From an uncultured Clostridia bacterium (GTDB lineage: Bacteria > Bacillota > Clostridia > UBA1381): DNA of 37,235 bases. A program made the position numbers and the translations under genes. The stretch lies in contig CALXSS010000016.1 in the NCBI GenBank assembly GCA_944391225.1, forward strand, positions 1 to 37,235, in the 5' to 3' direction. The notes beneath the pieces are model-generated. The model worked only from the letters and a program-made list of their open reading frames with translations, had not been told where the DNA came from and made no database searches. The first letter of the stretch is position 1. Each line of letters opens with the position of its first letter. This document shows, in pieces, positions 25,890 to 34,964 of this stretch.

Positions 25890-26246
25890 ATGGGAATACA
25901 GAATTACGGTAAGGTAGGAACGGGAAAATATAAAAAGCTGAAAAAGCGTATAATAGGTCTTGTGATAATAGCTGCGGTAATAGTTGTGGCAGCCGGAGTC
26001 ATAGGAGTGCTTGTAAGCGACGGCGAAGGGTATCAGCAGTATGTGTCGGTCATAGAGGAAAATCACGCTCTTAAGGAGCAGGTGGCAGAGCTTGAGGCTC
26101 AGGTAGTGGAGCTGCAGGGCACTGTAGCGGAAAAAGATGAGTATATCGCCTCAATACCCACTATAGCTCCAACTCCGTACGAGCCGAACGAAAGCGAGAT
26201 GCCTACGGAAATACCGGAAAGCGATCTTGAATCACCGAGGGAATAA
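25890..26246 (+). CDS. Small single-pass membrane protein with coiled coil
   Basis: A 118-residue protein of unknown function. A basic N-terminus (about 8-20, rich in Lys) precedes one strong membrane helix (about 21-44). A heptad-like coiled coil (about 58-86; repeated VAELEAQVVELQ pattern) and a Pro/Glu/Thr-rich acidic tail (about 90-118) follow. The charge pattern puts the C-terminal part outside. The architecture recalls FtsL/DivIC-like or stalk-type proteins, but no sequence motif supports that. The ribosome-binding site is a weak AAAGG. It has its own promoter and terminator, so it is independent of addA. Confidence 0.7.
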   Translation: MGIQNYGKVGTGKYKKLKKRIIGLVIIAAVIVVAAGVIGVLVSDGEGYQQYVSVIEENHALKEQVAELEAQVVELQGTVAEKDEYIASIPTIAPTPYEPNESEMPTEIPESDLESPRE

Positions 26247-26252
26247 AAGCTG

Positions 26253-26290
26253 ACGCCGCATAAGCTGAATTAAGGCATATGCGGCGTATT
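26253..26290 (+). terminator. Terminator of the small membrane protein gene
   Basis: ACGCCGCATA (26253-26262) pairs perfectly with TATGCGGCGT (26278-26287) and is followed by a short T run. Confidence 0.75.
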
Positions 26291-26342
26291 TCACGTGAAA
26301 AGGTTGTAATTTAAAATATTTTTTATCTTTTTTCAAAAACTA

Positions 26343-26371
26343 TTGACATTTGATATTTATTGTAATATAAT
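26343..26371 (+). promoter_or_regulatory. Consensus promoter of the ileS T-box transcript
   Basis: Perfect TTGACA (26343-26348), 17-nt spacer, perfect TATAAT (26366-26371). Start near 26378. Confidence 0.82.
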
Positions 26372-26379
26372 AATTTGGA

Positions 26380-26633
26380 ATGAAGATCAAAGGCATTGAC
26401 GAAGACAGTAGTTCCGCATAAAAGCGTATAGCGAGCCGGTGATGGTGAAAGACCGGACGTGAGTAAGGCGGAATGAATATCACTTCTGAGCTGCAAGGCT
26501 GAAAGCGTAAGCAAATAAGCCGAGCCGGGGATTCCGCCGTTACCGGAGCGCATATGATGGTATGTTGATTTAACGAGTGGTTAAACAGAGGAAATATGCC
26601 TTTGTCTTGTTAATTCAGGACAAAGGCTTTTTT
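26380..26633 (+). promoter_or_regulatory. T-box riboswitch (isoleucine-specific) upstream of ileS
   Basis: The leader carries the T-box stem I landmarks: GACGAAGACAGTAG at its start, the AGCGAG and GGTGATGG apical elements, and a specifier loop GAAT-ATC-A with ATC (26479-26481), the isoleucine codon. A GTTA element follows near 26539. The antiterminator can form from TTAACGAG (26570-26577) with CTTGTTAA (26606-26613) and CAGAGG (26586-26591) with CCTTTG (26599-26604). It leaves a bulge starting TGGT (26578-26581), which matches the ACCA end of tRNA-Ile. This excludes the terminator at 26598-26633. Uncharged tRNA-Ile should therefore switch ileS on. The usual AGGGTGGNACCGCG box is not conserved in sequence. 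Confidence 0.88.
26598..26633 (+). terminator. Regulated terminator of the T-box leader
   Basis: GCCTTTGTC (26598-26606) pairs perfectly with GACAAAGGC (26619-26627), followed by six T residues. It is mutually exclusive with the antiterminator fold. Confidence 0.85.
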
Positions 26634-26651
26634 AATGGAGGCGAGGATAAA

Positions 26652-29600
26652 ATGAGCACATATCAGAAGGTGGATACCAACCTGAATTTTGTGGATCGTG
26701 AAAAGAGAATCGAACAGTTTTGGAAAGATCACAGCATTTTCAAAAAGAGTATCGATACAAGAGCTGACGGAGAGGTCTATACTTTTTATGACGGACCTCC
26801 TACAGCGAACGGCAAGCCGCACATAGGTCATGTTCTTACGCGAGTTATAAAGGATATGATCCCGCGTTACCGCACGATGAAGGGCTGCAAGATAATAAGA
26901 AAAGCCGGCTGGGATACTCACGGATTACCGGTTGAGCTTGAGGTAGAGAAAAAGCTCGGTATAAACGGCAAGGAGCAGATCGAGAGCTACGGACTTGAGC
27001 CGTTTATAAAGGAATGTAAGGAAAGCGTCTGGAAGTATAAGGGTATGTGGGAGGATTTCTCATCAACAGTCGGATTCTGGGCTGATATGGATGATCCTTA
27101 TGTAACATATGACAATAATTTTATCGAGTCAGAGTGGTGGGCGCTCAAGCAGATCTGGGAAAAAGGACTGCTGTATAAGGGACACAAAATAGTTCCGTAC
27201 TGCCCTCGCTGCGGAACACCTCTTTCATCACACGAGGTGGCTCAGGGCTATAAGGATGTAAAGGAGCGTTCAGCAACTGCCAAGTTTGCGGTAAAGGGCG
27301 AGGAGAACACATATTTCCTCGCATGGACAACAACTCCGTGGACTCTTCCGTCAAACGTTGCGCTCTGTGTAAATCCTGATGAGACATATGTTAAGATAAA
27401 GTCGGGAGATGAATATTTCATCCTTGCAAAGGAGCTTGTAAAGGCAAACTTCGGCGAGGATGCAGAGGTTGAGTATATAGAGGAGTATACAGGTAAAGAC
27501 CTTGAATACAAGGAATATATCGGATTGTTCCCGCAGGATAACCTTGATAAGAAAGCATATTATATAACATGCGACTATTATGTAACGCTCACAGACGGTA
27601 CAGGTATAGTTCATATAGCTCCCGCGTTCGGTGAGGACGACTCAAAGGTCGGCAGAAATTATGATCTTCCGTTCCTGCAGCTTGTTGACGGCAAGGGCTG
27701 TCTCACAAGCGGAACGAAATGGGAGGGAGTATTCTGCAAGGATGCGGATAAGTATATACTTCAGGATCTGGACGAAAGAGGACTTTTGTTCAGCGCGCCT
27801 AAGTTTGAACACAGCTATCCGTTCTGCTGGAGATGTGACACGCCGCTTATCTATTATGCGCGCGACACATGGTTCATAAAGATGACGGCGGTAAAGGACG
27901 ACCTTATAAGAAATAATAAGACAATAAACTGGATCCCGAAAACTATCGGTGAAGGACGTTTTGGCTCATGGCTTGAAAACGTGCAGGATTGGGGCATAAG
28001 CCGTAATAGATACTGGGGAACTCCGCTCAACGTGTGGGAGTGCTCATGCGGAAAGCGTCATGTTGTGGGCTCGATAGCTGAGCTTAAGGAAATGTCAGAC
28101 AACTGTCCGGACGATATAGAGCTGCACAGACCGTTTGTGGACGCGGTGACAATAAAATGTCCTGACTGCGGCGGCGAGATGCACAGAGTTCCGGAGGTAA
28201 TAGACTGCTGGTTCGATTCGGGAGCGATGCCTTTTGCACAGTGGCATTATCCGTTTGAGAATAAAGAGATATTCGAGGAAAACTTCCCGGCTGACTTTAT
28301 CAGCGAGGCTGTGGATCAGACAAGAGGCTGGTTCTATTCATTGCTTGCTGAATCAACGATATTGTTCAACAAGGCGCCGTATAAGAACGTAATTGTTCTT
28401 GGTCTTGTACAGGACGAAAACGGACAGAAGATGTCAAAGTCGAAGGGTAATGCAGTGGATCCGTTCGAGGCTCTCGAAAAGCACGGAGCAGATGCTATAA
28501 GATGGTATTTCTATTCTAATTCAGCGCCGTGGCTGCCGAACCGTTTCTATGATAAGGCGGTAACAGAGGGACAGAGAAAGTTCATGGGAACACTGTGGAA
28601 CACATACGCGTTCTTTGTGCTCTATGCAAACATAGACAGCTTTGACGCTACAAAATATACTCTTGAATACGACAAGCTCTCAGTTATGGATAAGTGGCTG
28701 CTCTCAAGGGTCAATTCGGTTGTCAAGACTGTGGACGAGAACCTTTCAAACTACAAGATAACAGAAACAACAAAGGTGCTTGATAAATTTGTGGACGATA
28801 TGTCCAACTGGTATGTTCGTCTTTCACGTCAGCGTTTCTGGGTAAAGGATATGACTCAGGACAAGATAAACGCATATATGACTCTTTATACCGCTCTTGT
28901 AACACTTTGCAAGGCTGCTGCGCCTATGATACCGTTTATGACAGAGGATATATATCAGAACCTTGTCCGCTCCATAGATAAGGACGCGCCGGAAAGCATA
29001 CATCTGTGTGATTTCCCGACAGTGAACGAGGAGTATATCGACAAGGAGCTTGAGGAGAATATGGCAGAGGTCCTCGATATAGTTGTTCTTGGCAGAGCGT
29101 GCAGAAACGCATCGGGAATGAAGAGCCGTCAGCCGCTTTCATCAATATATGTAAAGGCTGGAAACGAGCTTAAGGAATTTTATAAGGATATAATCAAGAC
29201 AGAGCTAAATATAAAGAACGTTGAGTTTGTTGATGATGTGTCTGGCTTCGCTTCATACAGCTTCAAGCCGCAGCTCAAGACATTGGGCAGACGCTTTGGA
29301 AAGAATATAAACGAAGTGCGCGAAAAGCTGGCTAATATAGACGGCTCAGCCGCGATGGCAGATATAAACAGACAGGGCTATATAGAGCTTGAGATAGCCG
29401 GAGTAAATGAAAAGCTTGAAAAGGACGATCTTCTGATAGAAACAGTAAAATCAGACGATTATGTCACGGATCAGGACGGCGATATAACAGTAGTACTTGA
29501 GATCAAGCTCAATGATGAGCTTATAGAGGAAGGCTTTGTAAGAGAGATAGTTTCAAAGCTTCAGAATATGAGAAAGGATTCGGGCTTTGAGGTAATGGAT

Positions 29601-29777
29601 CATATCAAGGTCTATGAATCAGGCAACGAGCGTATAAAGGCTATACTCAGCAGGAACAGCGAGTATATAAAAACACAGGTGCTTGCAGACGATATCATGT
29701 ATGACGCGGACTGTGAAACTTCAAAAGAGTGGAACATTAACGGCGAAATGGTAAATCTGGGAGTGGAGAAAGTATAA
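26652..29777 (+). CDS. ileS: Isoleucyl-tRNA synthetase, type 2-like
   Basis: A 1041-residue class I synthetase that charges tRNA-Ile and edits valine. The HIGH motif is in NGKPHIGH (near 53-58), the editing domain begins with AWTTTPWTLPSNVAL (near 222), and KMSKS is near 595. The wording MPFAQWHYPF and FPADFISEAVDQTRGWFY (near 525-560) is that of eukaryote-like IleRS2, not the common bacterial IleRS1 (PADLYLEGSDQHRGWF type). IleRS2 members tend to be insensitive to mupirocin. The start at 26652 has GGAGG upstream; a longer frame from 26577 would run through the regulatory terminator. The T-box leader provides control by uncharged tRNA-Ile. Confidence 0.95.
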   Translation: MSTYQKVDTNLNFVDREKRIEQFWKDHSIFKKSIDTRADGEVYTFYDGPPTANGKPHIGHVLTRVIKDMIPRYRTMKGCKIIRKAGWDTHGLPVELEVEKKLGINGKEQIESYGLEPFIKECKESVWKYKGMWEDFSSTVGFWADMDDPYVTYDNNFIESEWWALKQIWEKGLLYKGHKIVPYCPRCGTPLSSHEVAQGYKDVKERSATAKFAVKGEENTYFLAWTTTPWTLPSNVALCVNPDETYVKIKSGDEYFILAKELVKANFGEDAEVEYIEEYTGKDLEYKEYIGLFPQDNLDKKAYYITCDYYVTLTDGTGIVHIAPAFGEDDSKVGRNYDLPFLQLVDGKGCLTSGTKWEGVFCKDADKYILQDLDERGLLFSAPKFEHSYPFCWRCDTPLIYYARDTWFIKMTAVKDDLIRNNKTINWIPKTIGEGRFGSWLENVQDWGISRNRYWGTPLNVWECSCGKRHVVGSIAELKEMSDNCPDDIELHRPFVDAVTIKCPDCGGEMHRVPEVIDCWFDSGAMPFAQWHYPFENKEIFEENFPADFISEAVDQTRGWFYSLLAESTILFNKAPYKNVIVLGLVQDENGQKMSKSKGNAVDPFEALEKHGADAIRWYFYSNSAPWLPNRFYDKAVTEGQRKFMGTLWNTYAFFVLYANIDSFDATKYTLEYDKLSVMDKWLLSRVNSVVKTVDENLSNYKITETTKVLDKFVDDMSNWYVRLSRQRFWVKDMTQDKINAYMTLYTALVTLCKAAAPMIPFMTEDIYQNLVRSIDKDAPESIHLCDFPTVNEEYIDKELEENMAEVLDIVVLGRACRNASGMKSRQPLSSIYVKAGNELKEFYKDIIKTELNIKNVEFVDDVSGFASYSFKPQLKTLGRRFGKNINEVREKLANIDGSAAMADINRQGYIELEIAGVNEKLEKDDLLIETVKSDDYVTDQDGDITVVLEIKLNDELIEEGFVREIVSKLQNMRKDSGFEVMDHIKVYESGNERIKAILSRNSEYIKTQVLADDIMYDADCETSKEWNINGEMVNLGVEKV

Positions 29778-29843
29778 ATTCTCAATATTGCTAAAAAATA
29801 AACGATTCTTTTTGTGCAATAATTAGAATTTTAACAAAAAGGC

Positions 29844-29872
29844 TTGTAACTTTAGTGAATTTGAGGTAAAAT
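29844..29872 (+). promoter_or_regulatory. Promoter of gap
   Basis: TTGTAA (29844-29849), 17-nt spacer, TAAAAT (29867-29872). Confidence 0.68.
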
Positions 29873-29885
29873 AGAATCAGATGGA

Positions 29886-29938
29886 GATGTCTGCGCAAAA
29901 GGCAGGACATCCCACACGCGCCGGGCATTTCCGGCGCG
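29886..29938 (+). other. Paired hairpins in the gap leader
   Basis: Two stem-loops lie in the roughly 100-nt leader. GATGTCTGC (29886-29894) pairs with GCAGGACATC (29902-29911), with a bulge. CGCGCCGG (29917-29924) pairs perfectly with CCGGCGCG (29931-29938) over a six-base loop. An A/T-rich stretch follows, not a T run, so the second is unlikely to be a simple terminator. They may stabilise the message. Confidence 0.55.
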
Positions 29939-29980
29939 GGGTTCTGTAAAAATATATATATTTTTAGGAGGAAAAACATA

Positions 29981-30997
29981 ATGGCAGTAAAAGTTGCTAT
30001 CAACGGTTTTGGACGTATCGGACGTCTTGCTTTCAGACAGATGTTTGGCGCAGAAGGTTACGAAGTTGTTGCTATAAACGACCTCACAAGCCCGAAAATG
30101 CTTGCACACCTTTTGAAGTATGATTCATCACAGGGTAAGTATGAGTATGCTGATCAGGTTTCAGCTACAGACGATTCAATCATCGTTTGCGGTAAGGAAA
30201 TAAAGATCTACAAAGAAGCTGACGCTTCAAACTGCCCATGGGGTGAACTCAGTGTTGACGTTGTTCTTGAGTGTACAGGATTCTATACATCAAAGGCTAA
30301 GTCAGAGGCTCACATCAAGGCTGGCGCAAGAAAGGTTGTTATTTCAGCTCCTGCTGGAAACGATCTTCCTACAATCGTGTTCAACACAAACCATGACACA
30401 TTAAAGCCGGAGGATACGATCATTTCAGCGGCTTCATGTACAACAAACTGTCTGGCTCCTATGACAGACGCATTGAATAAGTTCGCACCGATCCAGTCAG
30501 GTATCATGTGCACAATTCATGCTTACACAGGTGACCAGATGACACTTGACGGCCCGCAGAGAAAGGGTGACCTTCGTCGTTCAAGAGCTGCAGCTGTAAA
30601 CATCGTTCCTAACTCAACAGGCGCAGCAAAGGCTATCGGTCTTGTTATTCCTGAGCTTTCAGGAAAGCTTATCGGTTCAGCTCAGCGTGTACCGGTTCCG
30701 ACAGGTTCAACAACAATTCTTACAGCTGTTGTAAAGGGTAAGGACGTTACAGTTGAAGGCGTTAACGCAGCTATGAAGGCAGCAGCAAATGAGTCATTCG
30801 GTTATAACGAGGATGAGATCGTTTCATCAGATATCGTTGGAATGAGATACGGTTCATTGTTTGATGCTACACAGACAATGGTTCTTCCTATCGCTGACGA
30901 TCTGTATGAGGTTCAGGTTGTATCATGGTATGATAACGAGAATTCATACACATCACAGATGGTTAGAACGATCAAGTACTTCTCAGAGCTTGGTTAA
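29981..30997 (+). CDS. gap: Glyceraldehyde-3-phosphate dehydrogenase, type I
   Basis: A 338-residue glycolytic enzyme that oxidises glyceraldehyde-3-phosphate with NAD to 1,3-bisphosphoglycerate. The N-terminal Rossmann motif GFGRIGR (near 7) is present, as are the catalytic cysteine and partner residues in [12 protein letters not shown] (near 152) and the C-terminal [16 protein letters not shown] (near 312). AGGAGG precedes the start with good spacing. Codon use differs from the neighbours: isoleucine is mainly ATC/ATT in place of ATA, as expected of a very highly expressed gene. It is monocistronic, between its own promoter and terminator. No pgk or tpi follows. Confidence 0.97.
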   Translation: MAVKVAINGFGRIGRLAFRQMFGAEGYEVVAINDLTSPKMLAHLLKYDSSQGKYEYADQVSATDDSIIVCGKEIKIYKEADASNCPWGELSVDVVLECTGFYTSKAKSEAHIKAGARKVVISAPAGNDLPTIVFNTNHDTLKPEDTIISAASCTTNCLAPMTDALNKFAPIQSGIMCTIHAYTGDQMTLDGPQRKGDLRRSRAAAVNIVPNSTGAAKAIGLVIPELSGKLIGSAQRVPVPTGSTTILTAVVKGKDVTVEGVNAAMKAAANESFGYNEDEIVSSDIVGMRYGSLFDATQTMVLPIADDLYEVQVVSWYDNENSYTSQMVRTIKYFSELG

Positions 30998-31016
30998 TTT
31001 TTAACAGAATCATAAT

Positions 31017-31046
31017 AACGGGCAGCGCAGGCTGCCCGTTTTATTG
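31017..31046 (+). terminator. Terminator of gap
   Basis: AACGGGCAGC (31017-31026) pairs perfectly with GCTGCCCGTT (31031-31040), followed by TTATTGTT. Confidence 0.85.
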
Positions 31047-31099
31047 TTCCGAAAAGTTTTGAAAGCGCTCTGATGCGGGCGGATATTATCCACTGTTTA

Positions 31100-31744
31100 T
31101 TACGGAGCCTGTTTGTTTACGCCTACCTTTTTGCAGACATCGTTGAGCGTGCAGCCCTCGCAGTTCGGCTTGCGCGCCGGGCATACGGCTCTGCCGTGAA
31201 GAACGAGTCTGTGGCAGAATGCGGAGCTTTTTTCCGGCGGTATAAGCTTTTTAAGATCAGATTCTATTTTTGCCGGCTCTGAATTGGTTGTAAGTCCCAT
31301 CCTGTTTGAAAGGCGAATACAGTGTGTGTCAACAACAATGGCGGGCTTTCCGAATACATCGCCGAGTATCAGGTTAGCCGTTTTCCTGCCGGTCCCAGGC
31401 AGAGTCAGCAGATCCTCCATGGTGTCGGGTACCTCTCCATTATATACCTCAAGCAGACGCCGGCAGCAGGCTATGAGGTTTTTGGCCTTGTTTCTGTAAA
31501 AGCCTGTGGAGCGTATGTCCTCGCAAAGCTCGTCGTAATCGGCATCGGCGAAGTCCTGTACGCTTTTGTATTTTTTGAACAGCTTATCCGTAACTATATT
31601 TACCCTTGCGTCTGTGCACTGGGCTGAGAGCTGCGTGGCAATGAGAAGCTCTGCCGGAGTGGAATAATTCAAAGAGCATTCCGCATCGGGATACAGCTCC
31701 TCAAGTTTTTCAGTAATAATAAGTGCGCGTTGTTTTTTTGTCAT
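31100..31744 (-). CDS. nth: Endonuclease III
   Basis: A 214-residue base-excision DNA glycosylase/AP lyase for oxidised pyrimidines. The helix-hairpin-helix LPGTGRKTAN (near 115) holds the catalytic lysine, and VDTH (near 138) the catalytic aspartate. The C-terminal iron-sulfur loop has the exact Cx6Cx2Cx5C spacing (CPARKPNCEGCTLNDVC, near 188-204). Start at 31744 with AGGGTGA upstream. It is transcribed alone from its own promoter, convergent with gap and divergent from glyA. Its job fits with nfo in the same window: Nth nicks, Nfo trims the blocked end. Confidence 0.95.
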   Translation of the reverse strand: MTKKQRALIITEKLEELYPDAECSLNYSTPAELLIATQLSAQCTDARVNIVTDKLFKKYKSVQDFADADYDELCEDIRSTGFYRNKAKNLIACCRRLLEVYNGEVPDTMEDLLTLPGTGRKTANLILGDVFGKPAIVVDTHCIRLSNRMGLTTNSEPAKIESDLKKLIPPEKSSAFCHRLVLHGRAVCPARKPNCEGCTLNDVCKKVGVNKQAP

Positions 31745-31774
31745 AATATCACCCTAAATCAATAATCTGTATTG

Positions 31775-31803
31775 ATTTTATCATAATTTGCGTTAGTTGT
31801 CAA
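31775..31803 (-). promoter_or_regulatory. Promoter of nth
   Basis: On the minus strand, perfect TTGACA (31803-31798), 17-nt spacer, TAAAAT (31780-31775) with a TGA extension. Confidence 0.78.
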
Positions 31804-31909
31804 TGATTTTATATATAAACAGAATGTAAAAAGCTTTGAGAGCTTAGTGTGGGTGTTGATCAAAACCTGAAAATATAGACAGAAATATAAATTAATTTCG
31901 TATTTGCTC

Positions 31910-31938
31910 TTGAAATATCGGGTATTTCCATGTATAAT
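31910..31938 (+). promoter_or_regulatory. Promoter of glyA-argS
   Basis: TTGAAA (31910-31915), 17-nt spacer, perfect TATAAT (31933-31938) with TG just upstream. Confidence 0.78.
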
Positions 31939-31989
31939 AATATAGAGAAATTTATATTATTTCGTCAATACAGAAAGGAACGAAGAATT

Positions 31990-33228
31990 ATGAAAGAGTT
32001 TAACTTGCTGAAGCAGAACGATCCGGAAGTATATGCGGCGGTCATGAGCGAAATAAACCGTCAGAGAAATAAAATAGAGCTTATTGCATCTGAAAATTTT
32101 GTATCTGAAACGGTTATGGAAACAAACAGCACACCGCTCACAAACAAGTACGCTGAGGGTTATCCCGGTAAGCGCTATTACGGCGGCTGCGAGTATGTGG
32201 ATGTAGCTGAAAATCTTGCTATAGAGAGAGCTAAAAAGCTGTTTGGCGCAGGCTATGCAAATGTGCAGCCACATTCGGGCGCTCAGGCAAACATGGCTGT
32301 ATTTTTCGCGCTGCTAACACCGGGCGACACTGTTCTTTCGATGAGTCTTGACCACGGCGGTCACCTTAGCCACGGCTCGCCTGTAAATATGTCAGGAAAG
32401 TATTTCAATATCGTGCCTTACGGTGTAACAAAGGACACTAATACAATAGATTATGAAGAAGTAAGAAGACTGGCTCTTGAATCAAAGCCAAAGCTTATCC
32501 TTGCTGGGGCATCGGCATATCCGAGAGTTATAGATTTTGAAAAGTTTGCGGAAATAGCGAAGGAAGTCGGAGCGTATCTGATGGTGGATATGGCTCATAT
32601 TGCCGGACTTGTAGCAGCAGGGGTCCATCCGTCACCGATGCCGTATGCAGACGTTGTAACAACAACAACTCATAAAACGCTCAGAGGACCGAGAGGCGGA
32701 CTTATACTCACAAATGATGAGGAGCTTGCAAAGAAGTTCAACAAGGCTATATTCCCTGGAATACAGGGCGGTCCGCTTATGCACACAATAGCGGCAAAGG
32801 CTGTATGCTTTGGCGAGGCTTTGAAGCCGGAGTTCAAAACATATCAGGAGCAGGTGGCAAAGAATGCTCAGGCGCTTGCTGCGCAGCTTATCAATGAGGG
32901 ATTCAGGCTTGTATCGGGCGGAACAGACAATCATCTCATGCTTGTGGATCTCACCGATATGGGCGTAACTGGAAAAGAAGCCGAAAAGATGCTTGACGAA
33001 GTTGGCATAACAGTTAACAAGAATGCTATCCCATTCGACACAAGAAGTCCGTTCATAACAAGCGGTATAAGAATAGGCACACCTGCTTCTACTTCAAGAG
33101 GCTTTGTTGAGGAGGATATGGAAGAGGTAGGAAAGCTTATCGGACTTACAATAAAGGATTTCGAGGGCAGCAAGGACGAAATAAAAGCAAGGGTCGCAGC
33201 GCTTTGCGCAAAACACCCACTGTATTGA
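31990..33228 (+). CDS. glyA: Serine hydroxymethyltransferase
   Basis: A 412-residue PLP enzyme that interconverts serine and glycine with tetrahydrofolate, the main source of one-carbon units. Visible are the N-terminal [11 protein letters not shown] block (near 25), the YGGCEYVD substrate region (near 56), and the PLP lysine in [14 protein letters not shown] (near 226). Length is the usual one (about 415). The start at 31990 is chosen because AAAGGAA lies 8-10 nt upstream; the longer frame from 31930 begins inside the promoter. argS follows after 33 bases and is probably co-transcribed. Confidence 0.96.
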   Translation: MKEFNLLKQNDPEVYAAVMSEINRQRNKIELIASENFVSETVMETNSTPLTNKYAEGYPGKRYYGGCEYVDVAENLAIERAKKLFGAGYANVQPHSGAQANMAVFFALLTPGDTVLSMSLDHGGHLSHGSPVNMSGKYFNIVPYGVTKDTNTIDYEEVRRLALESKPKLILAGASAYPRVIDFEKFAEIAKEVGAYLMVDMAHIAGLVAAGVHPSPMPYADVVTTTTHKTLRGPRGGLILTNDEELAKKFNKAIFPGIQGGPLMHTIAAKAVCFGEALKPEFKTYQEQVAKNAQALAAQLINEGFRLVSGGTDNHLMLVDLTDMGVTGKEAEKMLDEVGITVNKNAIPFDTRSPFITSGIRIGTPASTSRGFVEEDMEEVGKLIGLTIKDFEGSKDEIKARVAALCAKHPLY

Positions 33229-33261
33229 TAGCTTAAAAATATTGACAGAAGGTTAAATACA

Positions 33262-34962
33262 ATGAATTTCAAGGAACATATTATAGATAAAATAACCGAG
33301 CTTACTGGATTGGAGCGGGAGGCGGTATCAAAGGCGGTGGAAACACCGCCTGATGAGAAGCTGGGTGATCTGGCGTTCCCGTGCTTCCCGCTTGCAAAGG
33401 TGCTCAGAAAGGCTCCGCCGCTTATAGCGCAGGAGCTTGCGTCAAAGCTTTCATCTGACGAGCTTATCGACAGGGTGGACGCGGTAGGCGGATACCTGAA
33501 TTTCTTTTATAACCGTGCCGCGTTCATATCCGACACTGTCAGTGCGGTTAGAGCGGCAGGTGATGGCTGGGGCAGATCAGATATGGGCAGCGGTAAAACG
33601 GTGCTCGTGGAATATTCATCTCCGAATATAGCAAAGCCGTTCCATATAGGACATCTGTTCTCAACAGCTGTAGGAAACTCACTTGCAAAGATATATAAGT
33701 TTTTGGGCTATGATGTTCAGTCGCTCAATCATCTTGGCGACTGGGGCACACAGTTTGGAAAGCTTATAAGCGCGTATAAGCGCTGGGGAGATCCGGCTGT
33801 TATCGAAAAGGATCCTATAAAGGAGCTGCTCAAGATATATGTAAAATTCCATGAGGAGGCTGAAAAGCATCCTGAACTGGAGGACGAGGCAAGGGAGTAT
33901 TTCAAAAAGCTTGAGGAGGGCGACGAGGAGACCACCGCGCTTTGGAAATATTTCAGAGATCAGAGCCTTGTGGAATTCAAGCGGGTCTACGACATGCTTG
34001 GAGTTGAGTTTGACTCATATAACGGTGAGGCGTTCTATTCTGATAAGATGGACGAGGTAGTTGAGATACTCAATGAAAAGGGTCTGCTTGTGGAAAGCGA
34101 GGGCGCAAGAGTTGTTGATCTTTCGGATATGAATATGCCGCCGTGCATAATTCTCAAGTCTGACGGAGCGACAATATACGCTACAAGGGATATAGCTGCC
34201 GCGCTCTACCGTCACAGGACGTATAATTTTTATAAGAACATATATGTTGTGGGACTTCCACAGTCGCTGCATTTCAGACAGATATTTGAGACTATGAAGC
34301 GTGCCGGCTGGGAATGGAGCAAGGACTGCGTTCATGTGGGCTTTGGTCTTGTAAAGCTGCCCGGAAAGAATATGTCAACGCGTCACGGCGATGTGGTATT
34401 CCTTGAGGAGGTGCTCAACGAGTCTATCGAAAAGACAAGGGCTATTATCGAGAAAAACAATTCAGATGTAGGCGATGTTGACGATGTTGCTAAGAAGATA
34501 GGCATAGGAGCTGTTCTTTACACATTCCTAAAGAACTCGAGGGAAAAGGATATAGTATTCTCATGGGATACTATGCTTGATTTTGACGGCGAATCGGCTC
34601 CGTACTGTATGTACGGATATGCCCGCGGCAGAAGCATACTGCGCCGCGCGGAGGGCATTGATTACAGTGATGCGGATATGTCGAAGGCTGTTTCAGATGA
34701 TGCGTATACACTTGTAAAGCTCATGAACGGCTACGGCGACGCCGTAAAGGATGCGGCAGATAAGAACGAGCCTTTCTATGTCAACAGATATGTAACAAAT
34801 CTTGTAAAGGCGTTCAATAAATTCTATAACACCAATCCAATAATGAAGGATGATGTTGACGAGGATACAAAAAAGGCGCGTCTGGCAATAGTGGACGCGG
34901 TTTGCGGAATAATAAAATCGGCTCTTTCGCTTTTAGGTATAGAGGTAGTAGAGAGCATGTAA
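33262..34962 (+). CDS. argS: Arginyl-tRNA synthetase
   Basis: A 566-residue class I synthetase that charges tRNA-Arg. The N-terminal Add1 domain (about 1-95) recognises the tRNA elbow. The active site carries the HIGH motif in SSPNIAKPFHIGH (near 118-130), and the signature loop is degenerate (GKNMSTRHGD, near 372), as usual for ArgRS. The C-terminal DALR anticodon domain ends at residue 566. It is the second gene of the glyA-argS unit, with no separate promoter seen in the 33-bp gap. The stop is followed almost at once by an inverted-repeat element, with the probable terminator beyond it at 35134. Confidence 0.95.
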   Translation: MNFKEHIIDKITELTGLEREAVSKAVETPPDEKLGDLAFPCFPLAKVLRKAPPLIAQELASKLSSDELIDRVDAVGGYLNFFYNRAAFISDTVSAVRAAGDGWGRSDMGSGKTVLVEYSSPNIAKPFHIGHLFSTAVGNSLAKIYKFLGYDVQSLNHLGDWGTQFGKLISAYKRWGDPAVIEKDPIKELLKIYVKFHEEAEKHPELEDEAREYFKKLEEGDEETTALWKYFRDQSLVEFKRVYDMLGVEFDSYNGEAFYSDKMDEVVEILNEKGLLVESEGARVVDLSDMNMPPCIILKSDGATIYATRDIAAALYRHRTYNFYKNIYVVGLPQSLHFRQIFETMKRAGWEWSKDCVHVGFGLVKLPGKNMSTRHGDVVFLEEVLNESIEKTRAIIEKNNSDVGDVDDVAKKIGIGAVLYTFLKNSREKDIVFSWDTMLDFDGESAPYCMYGYARGRSILRRAEGIDYSDADMSKAVSDDAYTLVKLMNGYGDAVKDAADKNEPFYVNRYVTNLVKAFNKFYNTNPIMKDDVDEDTKKARLAIVDAVCGIIKSALSLLGIEVVESM

Positions 34963-34964
34963 AA

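Noticed and set aside
26577..26651. Longer N-terminus for ileS
   Set aside because: The extension lies in the T-box antiterminator/terminator. The GGAGG-preceded ATG at 26652 matches the family start.
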